DNA of 64,000 nucleotides, taken from assembly GCA_963743785.1 (NCBI GenBank), contig CAVURD010000008.1:83955-147954 (forward strand), given 5' to 3'. The position numbers and the translations under genes are program-made. The stretch comes from Bog-473 sp963743785 (GTDB lineage: Bacteria > Actinomycetota > Acidimicrobiia > Acidimicrobiales > RAAP-2). This document shows, one piece after another, positions 1-8,113 of the stretch (positions are counted from its first letter, which is position 1; every line of letters begins with the position of its first letter). Under the pieces are notes generated by a model. That model was not told where the DNA came from. It worked only from the letters and a program-made list of their open reading frames with translations, and made no database searches.

Positions 1-747
1 GCCTCTTCCGGCATTGGGCGCGCGCTGGCACTGACCCTGGCCGAACGCGGCGCATCGGTCATCGGGCTGGCCCGTCGGCGCACCCAGCTCGACCAGGTTG
101 CCGGTGAGCTCTCCCGGCGGTCACCCGGTAGTGCCACACAAATCTGCGACGTGGGCGACACCGATGGCTACCGCGGGGTGTTGGCCGGTATCGAGAGTGA
201 ACGGGGTACGATCGACATATTGATCAACAACGCGGGGATCGATCTCATGTTGGAGGCGTCAGAGGGCGCCCTCGACACGGTCCAGCGCGTGTTCGACGTC
301 AACTTCTTCGGTACGGTCGCCGGCACCCTGGCCGTCTTACCTGGCATGGTCCAACGTCAATCGGGCATCGTGGTCAACGTGTCCTCTGACTCAGCCCGGG
401 CGCCCGAGCCCGGGCAGGGTGCCTATGCCGCGTCCAAGGCCGCGGTCTCCGCTTTCAGCGAATCGGTGGCCCACGAGGTGGGTCCGACCGGGGTATGTGT
501 TCACCTGCTCTACCCGGGCTGGGTGCCCACGGCCATGGGATTGTCGGGCAATGAGGACGGCGGCTCGCTTCCGCCCCGGCTGGTTCGGCGCTCCGCCAAC
601 GGTGTGGCGGCCCTGGTGGCCGATCGGATGGGGGGGCCGAGAATCGACATCAACGCGGCGTTGCTGCCGCTCCTGGCCCCCATGGCCCGCACGTTGGCTC
701 CTTTGGCCTACCAGAAAGCCATGCGCCGGTTCGCCACTACCGGGTGA
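1..747 (+). CDS. Short-chain dehydrogenase/reductase (5' truncated by window)
   Basis: The reading frame is open from base 1, so the true start lies outside the window. It begins inside the Rossmann glycine motif (ASSGIGRA), followed by the NNAG motif, a Ser in NVSSDS and the catalytic YAASK tetrad. This is a classical NAD(P)-dependent SDR oxidoreductase, presumably cytosolic. The substrate cannot be told from sequence. The C-terminal 60 residues (Pro/Leu/Ala rich) are less conserved in character than the core. It is followed by about 390 bases without a convincing gene. Confidence 0.93.
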   Translation, partial: ASSGIGRALALTLAERGASVIGLARRRTQLDQVAGELSRRSPGSATQICDVGDTDGYRGVLAGIESERGTIDILINNAGIDLMLEASEGALDTVQRVFDVNFFGTVAGTLAVLPGMVQRQSGIVVNVSSDSARAPEPGQGAYAASKAAVSAFSESVAHEVGPTGVCVHLLYPGWVPTAMGLSGNEDGGSLPPRLVRRSANGVAALVADRMGGPRIDINAALLPLLAPMARTLAPLAYQKAMRRFATTG

Positions 748-1136
748 GCCGACGACGGGGCCCCAGAGGTTTGATTCTCACGGCCCGTCGACAGGCTTCC
801 TGGACGCATCCTCGACACCAGCTCCTCTGCGCTTTTCGCCGTCGCCCGCCGGCCAGCGGCCAGCGGCGAAGCGGCGAAATCACCCGAACTCCATCTCGTT
901 CGAATTTCCGTGCGGCGTCTCGACTGCCGTCAGATCCGCGCCCACGCCAGCGTCCTTCCCTCAGAGCGGCACCGAAGCGACTCCAGGCTCGCCAGTCGCC
1001 AAAGGGCGAGACAACGGCCGCCCCATGATCCCGCCGGGATAGTCTCGATGCTCGTACACACTCGACGGGCCGGCAACATCTTTGATGGGTGCCGTCGGGC
1101 CAGACCGGGACCAAAAACTGAAGAGGAGCTCAGGCC
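748..1136. other. Intergenic stretch without a supported gene
   Basis: About 390 bases between the SDR stop and the SRPBCC start. Several open frames cross it on both strands, but none has family motifs or a good ribosome site, and they overlap each other. The only clear signal is the AGAGGAG ribosome binding site at 1122-1128, which belongs to the next gene. Confidence 0.5.
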
Positions 1137-1637
1137 ATGGTGAGGGGCGAGGGCACGACGGTGGCCATGGGGGTGACCCCCGACGAGGCCTTCGACTTCG
1201 TACTCGATCCGGCGCAGTACACCAAGGCCGATACCAAGATGATCTGGGTCACCAAGCTGGCGGACACCCCGGACGGCATGCTGGCCCGCGAAGATGGGAC
1301 GTTCCTCGGTCGGTTTCGTGGGTCGGTGATCACCCGATACCACTGGGAGCGGCCCTCCAGTATCGACGTCACGCTGGAACACGGCGTGCCCCGACGTCTC
1401 CACGCCTGGTTCAAGATTGATGCCGTCGACGGCGGCACGCGTATCCACCACGTCGAGGAGCTCGATATCGGTCACGGTCCCCTTGGATGGCTGCACGATC
1501 TGGTGGCCGGCACGTGGTTCGCCCGTTCGGTCGACGCCGAAGTGGCCGAGATCGGCCGACTTCTCCAGGCGGGCGAGCGCGGCCGGGGTGTGGCAGGTGC
1601 GCTCGAGGACACGCCGGCGGAGGAACACCGCGGTTGA
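1137..1637 (+). CDS. SRPBCC-superfamily (polyketide cyclase/dehydrase-like) protein
   Basis: A 166-aa protein with the START/Bet v1-like pattern: an N-terminal strand, a VTPDEAFDFVLDPAQY helix, alternating strands containing R/W-rich segments (TRYHWERP) and a long C-terminal helix (HDLVAGTWFARSVDAE). These proteins bind hydrophobic ligands or act as cyclases/aromatases; the ligand here is unknown. The start is supported by AGAGGAG 8 bases upstream. The last 20 residues are charged and probably disordered. Confidence 0.85.
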   Translation: MVRGEGTTVAMGVTPDEAFDFVLDPAQYTKADTKMIWVTKLADTPDGMLAREDGTFLGRFRGSVITRYHWERPSSIDVTLEHGVPRRLHAWFKIDAVDGGTRIHHVEELDIGHGPLGWLHDLVAGTWFARSVDAEVAEIGRLLQAGERGRGVAGALEDTPAEEHRG

Positions 1638-1680
1638 CCACCCAAACGGCAGCTATCGGCCGTTGTGGCCCTGCGACGGG

Positions 1681-2505
1681 CTAATACCCAAGTGTGCGTG
1701 GTGCTGGTACTGCGCTAGGCGTTCTAGCTTCGACTGGCGCCACGGTACTGCCTCGCCGACTCCCGACGTTGGTCAAGTAGAGGCAGGCGCTCATGAGTCC
1801 CCCCAAGGTGAGCGCGAGGAGTGTGGGCGCCCACAAGGCGATGAGGCAAGCCCCAGCGCAACCTCCCTCGACCGCGAGGGTGAGAAGGCGGATCTGCGGG
1901 CCCATGGCGCTGAATCGCCGGTGAAAGGATCGCAGCGACTCGGGGTTGGTGATGGTGCGCCCGAGCAAGACGGCCAAGCCCCGGATCAACCCGAATACGG
2001 CGCCGAGCGCTATCGCCACGGCGACGCTCTGGGACAAGGCCGCCAGGACGATGAGGAGGTACAGGGCGGCCGTCATGATGTAGGTGGCCAGTCCCACACC
2101 GATCTGGAAACCGAAGCCTATGCCGTAGACCCAGGACCGGAACTGGTCCAGCCAGCGCTCGTTGACCTGCCGGTGGTGGACCGGGAGCGCCAGGCCGAAG
2201 ACCCCGAGATCGAAGACAAGGGCGATCAGCGCGGCTCCGGCGACTGCGCAAAGCACCACCGTGGGGGACGGCCCAAGGGTCCGCACCCCGACGGCCAGAA
2301 CGGCCGCTGCAAGACCGAGGACGCATCCGCCGATGAATCCACCGACAATGAACCAGGCGACGGTGGTGCGGTACCTGTGCCCTCGTCCACGCTCGGCCAG
2401 AGGGGTCAGGCTGGACAACATCGATAGCCCGCACGGCGACCACGTGGAGCGGGCGGCAGCACTGGTGGCTATTGCCAATCCGAGGACGATGAGAAGGGGC
2501 GTCAT
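1681..2505 (-). CDS. CcdA/DsbD-like polytopic membrane protein of the mau-like cluster
   Basis: A 274-aa hydrophobic protein with about six membrane segments. Near the N-terminus (residue 25) it has a Ser-Pro-Cys motif within WSPCGLSMLS, reminiscent of the SPC motif in the first membrane helix of CcdA/DsbD-type thiol-disulfide transporters. Further Cys lie in later segments (about residues 216 and 220). CcdA-like proteins pass reducing equivalents from cytosolic thioredoxin across the membrane. The start overlaps the stop of the MauA-like gene by 4 bases, so it is the last gene of a coupled operon. Location and Cys motif support a redox role in maturing the Cys-rich neighbour; direct CcdA homology is a reading from pattern only. 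Confidence 0.65.
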   Translation of the reverse strand: MTPLLIVLGLAIATSAAARSTWSPCGLSMLSSLTPLAERGRGHRYRTTVAWFIVGGFIGGCVLGLAAAVLAVGVRTLGPSPTVVLCAVAGAALIALVFDLGVFGLALPVHHRQVNERWLDQFRSWVYGIGFGFQIGVGLATYIMTAALYLLIVLAALSQSVAVAIALGAVFGLIRGLAVLLGRTITNPESLRSFHRRFSAMGPQIRLLTLAVEGGCAGACLIALWAPTLLALTLGGLMSACLYLTNVGSRRGSTVAPVEARTPSAVPAPRTLGY

Positions 2506-3431
2506 GGCAGTTCACCCACGCCCCATGGACCGCCGGGAGGCTGAGAGAAGAACCAAGCCCTCCCGTTGCTGTCCTCGACCGTGCACATGAGGCGGTTACT
2601 GAAGCTGGAGACTCCGGGCAACTGATTGGGCAACGGTTGTTGGGCGATACCCGCCGCGCCAAACACGCTCTCATTCGACCAGTTGAATGCGTCGGACGAC
2701 CACTTGTGCCACAAGGACCCTCCGTTGACCTGGAAGACATGAAACAGTCCAGCAAACGAAATGGGCGCGGCGACAGGCATGAATTCCTCCGGTGGTGGTG
2801 GTGGGGGGGGTGGGGCAGGCGGAGCTGTGGTCCAACAAGCGACGTTCTGTTCGGCGGTGCCGTCGTCCACGGCATTTGTCGTTGTGCAGGTCGGGTCGAC
2901 CGTCCACGGCGGGACGCACGCGACGACACGGCACACGATCCTCCCGATGCAACCGACGTCCTGGTTGCACTGGCCGTAACGGAATTGGAAGCAGCCCGAG
3001 ACGAAATTATTGCAGTTGCCCAACGCGCATCCGCAATTGACCCCGTCACAACCCGGCGCACAGAATCCTGATCCGCTGGGACATCCACACGCGCATTGGG
3101 CGTTGCAGTCCATGTAGTAGCGGGGACCGCCGCAGTAGGAGGAGTTGTCAGCCTTCCACCACCCCCCCATGATCGTCCCCGTCGGGCAGTAGTTGTAGCC
3201 CCCGTTGATGGTGCAGCAGAACTCGGAGTAGCCCGCGCAGCACGTGGAGTTGCAGTCACAGTCGTCCCCGGCGCAGCTGCAGATGGCTCCGTATGCGGTT
3301 CCAGGCTTGAGCATGAGGTCCACGCCGCTCCCGGCAACGACCGCGCTGCCGATGAAGGCCGAGCGATTGATGAAACTGCGTCGCGAGACCCGTTTCTCGA
3401 GAAATTGTGATGCTCGCTCAACCACCGTCAC
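2502..3431 (-). CDS. Tat-exported, Cys-rich MauA-like protein with lectin/propeller-like tail
   Basis: A 309-aa protein. Residues 13-21 carry a twin-arginine motif (SRRSFI) followed by a hydrophobic stretch and likely cleavage near AYG/A. Residues 50-200 contain 26 Cys. A CPTGT...GGWW...YC block (82-100) and a later RYYMDC resemble the TTQ-tryptophan region of the methylamine dehydrogenase small subunit MauA (CPPGT...W...C...YRDC). A second candidate Trp lies in CVPPW (176) or CW (200). A polyproline linker then leads to two repeats of the type LFHVFQVNGGSLWHKW, like blades of PLL/tectonin propellers. The GTG start at 3431 overlaps the mauE stop (GTGA). A longer upstream frame exists but covers mauE and lacks plausibility. 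Substrate and cofactor are unknown. Confidence 0.78.
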   Translation of the reverse strand: MTVVERASQFLEKRVSRRSFINRSAFIGSAVVAGSGVDLMLKPGTAYGAICSCAGDDCDCNSTCCAGYSEFCCTINGGYNYCPTGTIMGGWWKADNSSYCGGPRYYMDCNAQCACGCPSGSGFCAPGCDGVNCGCALGNCNNFVSGCFQFRYGQCNQDVGCIGRIVCRVVACVPPWTVDPTCTTTNAVDDGTAEQNVACWTTAPPAPPPPPPPPEEFMPVAAPISFAGLFHVFQVNGGSLWHKWSSDAFNWSNESVFGAAGIAQQPLPNQLPGVSSFSNRLMCTVEDSNGRAWFFSQPPGGPWGVGELP

Positions 3432-3976
3432 GAAGGTGATCCCCCGGCACGTGCCGCCAGGGTGCGGCGGACTGCGGTGAGCTGCGCCAGGCTCGAGAAG
3501 GCGAGGAGAACCAGCCAGGCTCCCACCAGGACGGCCAACAAGAGAGGCACACCGTGCCACGGCTGAGACCTGAGCACCGTCACGATGTTCCCGCCCGGTT
3601 CGTCCACCGCAACAGCCGCGCTGGAAGCGGCGAGGAAGACGTTGATCAACGCGTGCAGCCATGTGGCCGGCGTGTCGGGCGTACCGAAGCATCCACAGCT
3701 CGAGACGGCGCCGTGGCGCAGCCGGATAACGGCAACAAAGCCGGCGAAGACAGCATACGAAATCGCGACCATTGCGGCCAACACGGGCACGGGCCAGATG
3801 ATGGCCGCGGTTCCGAGCACCAACTCTCCCGCGGCCAGCAATGGCACGGTCAGGGCCAGGAAACGAGGGTAGGGGAAGATGCCAGCCAAAGCCCGCACGG
3901 TGTTGGCGGGACGGGTCGACTTGCTGGCTCCCGCGAGGACAAGCAGCGCACAGGCGATGAGATACGGACCAATCAT
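3428..3976 (-). CDS. mauE: MauE/DoxX-family redox-associated membrane protein
   Basis: A 182-aa membrane protein with four to five hydrophobic helices and the diagnostic SCGCFG motif on a loop (about residues 93-98), as in MauE of methylamine utilisation loci. MauE acts with MauD in forming the many disulfides of the MauA small subunit outside the cytoplasm. The start overlaps the preceding stop (ATGA, 3973-3976) and its own stop overlaps the GTG of the Cys-rich gene, so it sits inside a coupled operon. The symbol is by family; no methylamine dehydrogenase heavy chain is present. Confidence 0.85.
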   Translation of the reverse strand: MIGPYLIACALLVLAGASKSTRPANTVRALAGIFPYPRFLALTVPLLAAGELVLGTAAIIWPVPVLAAMVAISYAVFAGFVAVIRLRHGAVSSCGCFGTPDTPATWLHALINVFLAASSAAVAVDEPGGNIVTVLRSQPWHGVPLLLAVLVGAWLVLLAFSSLAQLTAVRRTLAARAGGSPS

Positions 3977-4494
3977 GGTGACGAAGTGGTGGTCGATGTC
4001 GGGGCGGTGGTTGCGGTCGTGGGCGCCACCAACGGTGTCGGCGCGAGAGGTTGAATGACCAGGTTGGCCAGCAGTTGGTTCACCTGCTGGACCAAGGCAG
4101 CCTGCTGTTGGAGACTTCCGAGACGGGCGTAGAACATGAAGGGGCGACCGGACACCGTGAAGAATCGTTGGATGCCCAGGCTGCCCCCGACGCCGGGACG
4201 CATCACGTAGGGAAGGAAGTCCATCGTCGTCAGGCCAGAGGGGATGCCCTGCACCGCGAACAACGCGGTTCCAACGCTTTCCGGACCGTACTCGAAGAGG
4301 ACGGCGAAAATGTCGGATGGACCCATGCTGGTTTGAGTGTTCCCGCCGAAGTCCCCGATTTCCTGGGGAATGGGAAAGGTGGCGAACTGCGCCACTGGTC
4401 GGCTGATCTCCCCACCAACCGATGCCCGCACAAAGATCCGGCCCTCAAAGCGAGCCGGCAGCTGCGCGCCGATCCCATGTGCCGACAACGCCAT
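3973..4494 (-). CDS. Uncharacterised 173-aa protein of the mau-like cluster
   Basis: Not recognised as a known family. No clear signal peptide or membrane helix is seen. The central part has Gly- and aromatic-rich segments (e.g. GDFGGNTQTSMG, DIFAVLFEYGPES, VSGRPFMFYARLG) and the last 25 residues are a Thr/Ala/Pro low-complexity tail. Its ATG follows the TAA of the MauD-like gene directly (TAAATG), and its stop overlaps mauE by 4 bases, so it is co-translated with the maturation genes. Role unknown; a cytosolic or accessory partner of the Cys-rich protein is the simplest guess. Confidence 0.75.
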   Translation of the reverse strand: MALSAHGIGAQLPARFEGRIFVRASVGGEISRPVAQFATFPIPQEIGDFGGNTQTSMGPSDIFAVLFEYGPESVGTALFAVQGIPSGLTTMDFLPYVMRPGVGGSLGIQRFFTVSGRPFMFYARLGSLQQQAALVQQVNQLLANLVIQPLAPTPLVAPTTATTAPTSTTTSSP

Positions 4495-5305
4495 TTATGT
4501 CCCGTCGTTGTGGGCGGGAACCTGCGCCACGCCGAACACGTCGTCGTGTGACTGCGGGTACAGGCTCGGATCGCCGGGGTGAATGCCGGCGCGGATGAGT
4601 TCTTCGTCATTGGCCGATTCGCGCTGGGGCCCGTCAAGGCCCAGGGCGTAGGCGCGGCTCTGGGTGTTGTCGCCCGATTCGGGGATCTCCCGCTGGGCCC
4701 GGCGAACGAGATCGAGGACTTGGGGGAACGTATTGGCGATGCCCTCTCCGATTCGTCGGCTCCGCCGACCGTCGACCAGGACGAAGAATGGTGCACCCGG
4801 CACCTCATAGTCGCCCCAGGCCGCCGTCGACATGACGACTGGGAAGGCGCCCCCCGCTGCCTTGGCCCCCACCTCGGGGGGACTCTCCAAATTCAGGTCC
4901 CTTGGTGGCAACGACCAGTCGGACATCGTGTGGGAGGTCTCCATGCGATCGCACCATGGCTTTCCAGATCCCGTCACAGCTGCTGCAGCCCGACGAAAGG
5001 AAGGCGATCAGGGTGAGCTGATCGGCGCCGGCCACGGCCAGCGCGACGGCGTCACCCGACGGCGTCGCGCCCGAAAGATCAAACACACTGACCGAGTTCC
5101 GCTCGCCGGGGAGTGGCGGGGCCGACGGGCTCAGCGAGATCGCGGCGGACTGCGCCTCATCGCCAGAGGTCGGATCCCCCACGCCGGCGCCGAGCGAATG
5201 CAGCGCACGCAAGATGTCTGCGTGGCTACGCAAGAGGCCGGCGACCAAAATGGTCAGCAGGAACACCAACACGGTCAGTACGACTATGAGTGCAACCACG
5301 TCCAC
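4495..5305 (-). CDS. MauD-like membrane-anchored thioredoxin, frameshifted
   Basis: Two frames join into one protein. The 5' part (from 5305, or a second GTG at 5299 with AAAGG just upstream) has an N-terminal membrane helix, a linker, then a thioredoxin active-site segment FLSSGCSSCDGIW. The 3' part continues the fold (VMSTAAWGDYEVPGAPFFVLVDG, with the cis-Pro) to a stop at 4495. The switch lies at a run of six C on the coding strand (4876-4881); removing one C restores a continuous reading. MauD-type proteins act as disulfide isomerase/oxidase for MauA. Whether the shift is a sequencing error, a mutation or programmed is open. First gene of the operon. Confidence 0.75.
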
Positions 5306-5678
5306 CTTTGCCCGGTCGGAATTCCTAGCTGCCTATGCCGCTCCCAATAGTAGGCACACCGATAGGAGGCATACCGGATTTGTCCCCGGGTGCACCTCGG
5401 TCCAACAGGCGTTGAAGTAGAAGCGAGGCGCAAGGAGGCCAGCACGTAGGCCATCCGATTGACCCCGCACCGTCCTCGGTCCTTTTGCTCTCCAAGGCAA
5501 GCCCTTTACCCGGACCGCCCCCGCCGATGATGTCGGCTTCGCCGCTCGGCTGCAGATCCAACCGGCCCACCGTGGCGGGTTCATGCCTCGAAGCACGGAC
5601 CCGCTGGAGTTGGTCGGACATATGCTGCCCGGCATGCGGGGGCGAGGTGGACTGATGACACTCACCATCGGGTCGTGA
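5306..5678. other. Divergent intergenic region between mau-like cluster and reductase gene
   Basis: About 370 bases separating divergent transcripts; no gene with family features is seen on either strand. A minus-strand TACTAT (5347-5352) could be a -10 element for the mau-like operon, but I see no matching -35. Confidence 0.4.
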
Positions 5679-6758
5679 ATGCGCTCCGTGCGGTCGAGCC
5701 GCTCCGGAGTGGTCCAGTGGACGACGGGCAACGTCGGACGTCGATCCGTTGTCGCGGTCGTGGCCAACCCCGCCCTGGCGTTGGTGGGTTGCTACGCCTG
5801 GTCGGATGGCAAGATCGGGCGAGACGCCGGGGAGCTGTGCGGTATCGCCGACACCGGCATTCGGGCCACCGACGACGTCGATGCTCTCCTCAACCTGAGG
5901 CCCGACCGCGTCGTCTCCAACCCCAAGTGGCCCGACGTGGACGAGATCGTGCGCATCCTGGAGGCTGGGATCAATATCGTCACGACGGCATCATTCATCA
6001 CCGGAGATGCGCTGGGCCCCCACCGCCAGCGGGTGATCGACGCCGGCACGCGTGGGCAAAGCTCGATCTTCGGTTCGGGGATGAGCCCCGGATTGGCCAA
6101 CCTGCTCGGACTGGTGTCGGGTCGCCTGTGCGATCGAATTGATTCGATCACCATCCTCGAGTCGGTCGACTCGACCGGATACGACTCACCGGACACGGAG
6201 TTGCCCGTGGGGTTTGCCCGCCCCATTGACGATCCGGCACTGCCTTCGATGACGGCAGCCGGCACCGCCATATTCGGCGAAGCCGTGCGGCTGATGGCGG
6301 ACGCGCTCGGCTTCGAGCTCGACGATGTCCGCTGCCAGGCCGAGTATGCGCACACGACTGAGCACCTCGACCTCGGCTCGTGGTCGATCGCTCCGGGCTG
6401 CGTCGCCGGGGTGGCAGTGAACTGGCAGGGCGTCGCCGCCGGCCGGGCCGTTGTGCAGCTCAAGGCGCGGTGGCGAAAGGGCAGCCACCTCGAGCCCGAC
6501 TGGCAAATCGAACATGGCTACCTCGTCGACATCCAAGGCCGGCCGTGTGTGAAGACCCGGCTCGAGGTCTATCCGGCGGATCACTTTCCAGCGACCACGT
6601 TCCGCGACTACATGGTCCTCGGGATGATCATGACGTCACCGCCGACGGTCAACGCCATTCCGCAGGTGTGCCGGGCGCGCCCAGGCATCGTCACCTACCT
6701 CGATCTTCCGCTGGTGGCCCCGCGTGGCTGGTTACAGCGCACCGAGCCGCCACCGTGA
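5679..6758 (+). CDS. DapB-fold NAD(P)H-dependent reductase/amine dehydrogenase-like
   Basis: A 359-aa protein with an N-terminal Rossmann motif of the type VVQWTTGNVGRRS, a NxxNIVTTAS segment and a GSGMSPGLANLL motif. This pattern belongs to the family with a dihydrodipicolinate reductase N-terminal domain that also contains 2,4-diaminopentanoate dehydrogenase and native NADPH-dependent amine dehydrogenases known from mycobacteria. Such enzymes interconvert amines and carbonyls; the substrate here is not predictable. It is divergent from the mau-like cluster. Start chosen at 5679 because the nucleotide-binding motif begins 10 residues later. Confidence 0.8.
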   Translation: MRSVRSSRSGVVQWTTGNVGRRSVVAVVANPALALVGCYAWSDGKIGRDAGELCGIADTGIRATDDVDALLNLRPDRVVSNPKWPDVDEIVRILEAGINIVTTASFITGDALGPHRQRVIDAGTRGQSSIFGSGMSPGLANLLGLVSGRLCDRIDSITILESVDSTGYDSPDTELPVGFARPIDDPALPSMTAAGTAIFGEAVRLMADALGFELDDVRCQAEYAHTTEHLDLGSWSIAPGCVAGVAVNWQGVAAGRAVVQLKARWRKGSHLEPDWQIEHGYLVDIQGRPCVKTRLEVYPADHFPATTFRDYMVLGMIMTSPPTVNAIPQVCRARPGIVTYLDLPLVAPRGWLQRTEPPP

Positions 6759-6816
6759 ACGGAGGCTCCGATCCGCCATCCGGATCGGCCACGCCGGGAG
6801 CGCTCCTGAGGTTCAG

Positions 6817-8070
6817 GTGGCGGTTGGCTGCTACGTTCACGGAGTGGCGACCGAACGATTCGGACCCATCGACTTTGATCGATTTCACCGGGACGAGCTT
6901 CCAGCCCTCCTCGAGGCGCGAGGACCGATTTTTCCCGCCAGCGAGATCGCTGCGGTTCGTCCGCTGGCCTTCCAACTCACCGATGGCCGGTCCTATACCT
7001 ACCTTCCATCTGGCTCCGGCCTTACCGTCGTGGCGGGTTGCGGTGAGGCCCATACGGTGGCGGAAGTTCCCTACGACGAGTGGTGCTCGTTCGTGTGGGA
7101 ACTCAAGACCTGTTTCGCGCTGTTGTACTCCGACCAATTGGCGGTCACGAGAGGCACCTTCGGCCAGTTGGCCCGCTGGGAACCACTCCTCCGTGTTGCC
7201 CTCGACGGGCAGGAGCTCTATGACATCGACCATCCCGAGCCGGTGCGGGACGGCGCCGGTCGTGAATTGGATTGCACGCGGACCTTCACGCTCGACGACG
7301 GCGATGACGAGATCGCCGACTTCCTCCGCCGAGCCGGCTTCGTCCACCTCCGGGGCGTCATGGAACCCGACGAGATCGAAGCGATCCGAGCCGATGTGGC
7401 CGTGGGCGTTGCCGCCGCTCGGCCCGACGATCGGCGATCATGGTGGACGACGGTCAATGGACGAGACGTGTGCAACCGGGTCAACTACCTCAATGAGCAG
7501 TCGGCCCTCATTGCCGGCCTCGGCGCCGACCGACGTTTCCTCCGCATCGCCGCGCTGGGTGGCGCCGACCTTCGTGATGCCCTCGACCGGCTGGACGGGA
7601 ACGGGGTCGTGATCAAAGTGCCGGGCTCCACCGGAGGTCTGGCGGACCTGCCCTGGCATAGGGACTGTGGCATGGGCGGACATCCGGTGAAGTGCCCCAT
7701 GCTCAATGTGGGCCTTCAACTCGATCCGGCCACCGCCGCCAACGGTCAATTGCAGATGATTCCCGGCTCACACCGCGGCACTTCCCGCCTACCCGGCGCA
7801 GGGGAAGCCAGCGGTCTGCCCACCGTCGCGCTCTCGACCGAACCCGGGGATGTGACCGTGCACTTTGGCCACACCTTGCACGCCGCTCCCCCACCGGCTG
7901 ACCGGCAGTCCAAGGGACGGCAGGCGCTCTACCTCTCGTTCGTGCCGCCGCTGACCTTCGAGATGGTCGGTCCGGGGCAGGGCTACAACGATGTCCTCTT
8001 CACCCGAGACGCCGGTCACGTGCGCCACGCCGATCAACTGCACGCCGCGGTCGGGCCTTCACCGATTTGA
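6817..8070 (+). CDS. Phytanoyl-CoA dioxygenase-like Fe(II)/2-oxoglutarate enzyme
   Basis: About 417 aa. The C-terminal half carries the double-stranded beta-helix iron ligands: HxD in LPWHRDCGMGGH and a distal His in HFGHTLHAAPP, plus a PGSHRG motif, as in PhyH proteins. The N-terminal 180 residues form an extra domain not usual for small PhyH proteins. Start uncertain: GTG at 6817 (GAGG 5 bases upstream) or GTG at 6844. It likely hydroxylates a lipid or other small substrate using 2-oxoglutarate and O2. Confidence 0.82.
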   Translation: MAVGCYVHGVATERFGPIDFDRFHRDELPALLEARGPIFPASEIAAVRPLAFQLTDGRSYTYLPSGSGLTVVAGCGEAHTVAEVPYDEWCSFVWELKTCFALLYSDQLAVTRGTFGQLARWEPLLRVALDGQELYDIDHPEPVRDGAGRELDCTRTFTLDDGDDEIADFLRRAGFVHLRGVMEPDEIEAIRADVAVGVAAARPDDRRSWWTTVNGRDVCNRVNYLNEQSALIAGLGADRRFLRIAALGGADLRDALDRLDGNGVVIKVPGSTGGLADLPWHRDCGMGGHPVKCPMLNVGLQLDPATAANGQLQMIPGSHRGTSRLPGAGEASGLPTVALSTEPGDVTVHFGHTLHAAPPPADRQSKGRQALYLSFVPPLTFEMVGPGQGYNDVLFTRDAGHVRHADQLHAAVGPSPI

Positions 8071-8113
8071 GCGGCACCGATCTGAGCGGTTCCGCGCGCT
8101 CGTCCGGGCCGGT

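Noticed and set aside
2803..2810. An eight-G run inside the Cys-rich gene
   Set aside because: It is the antisense of the polyproline linker; the frame continues on both sides into consistent sequence, so no shift is needed.
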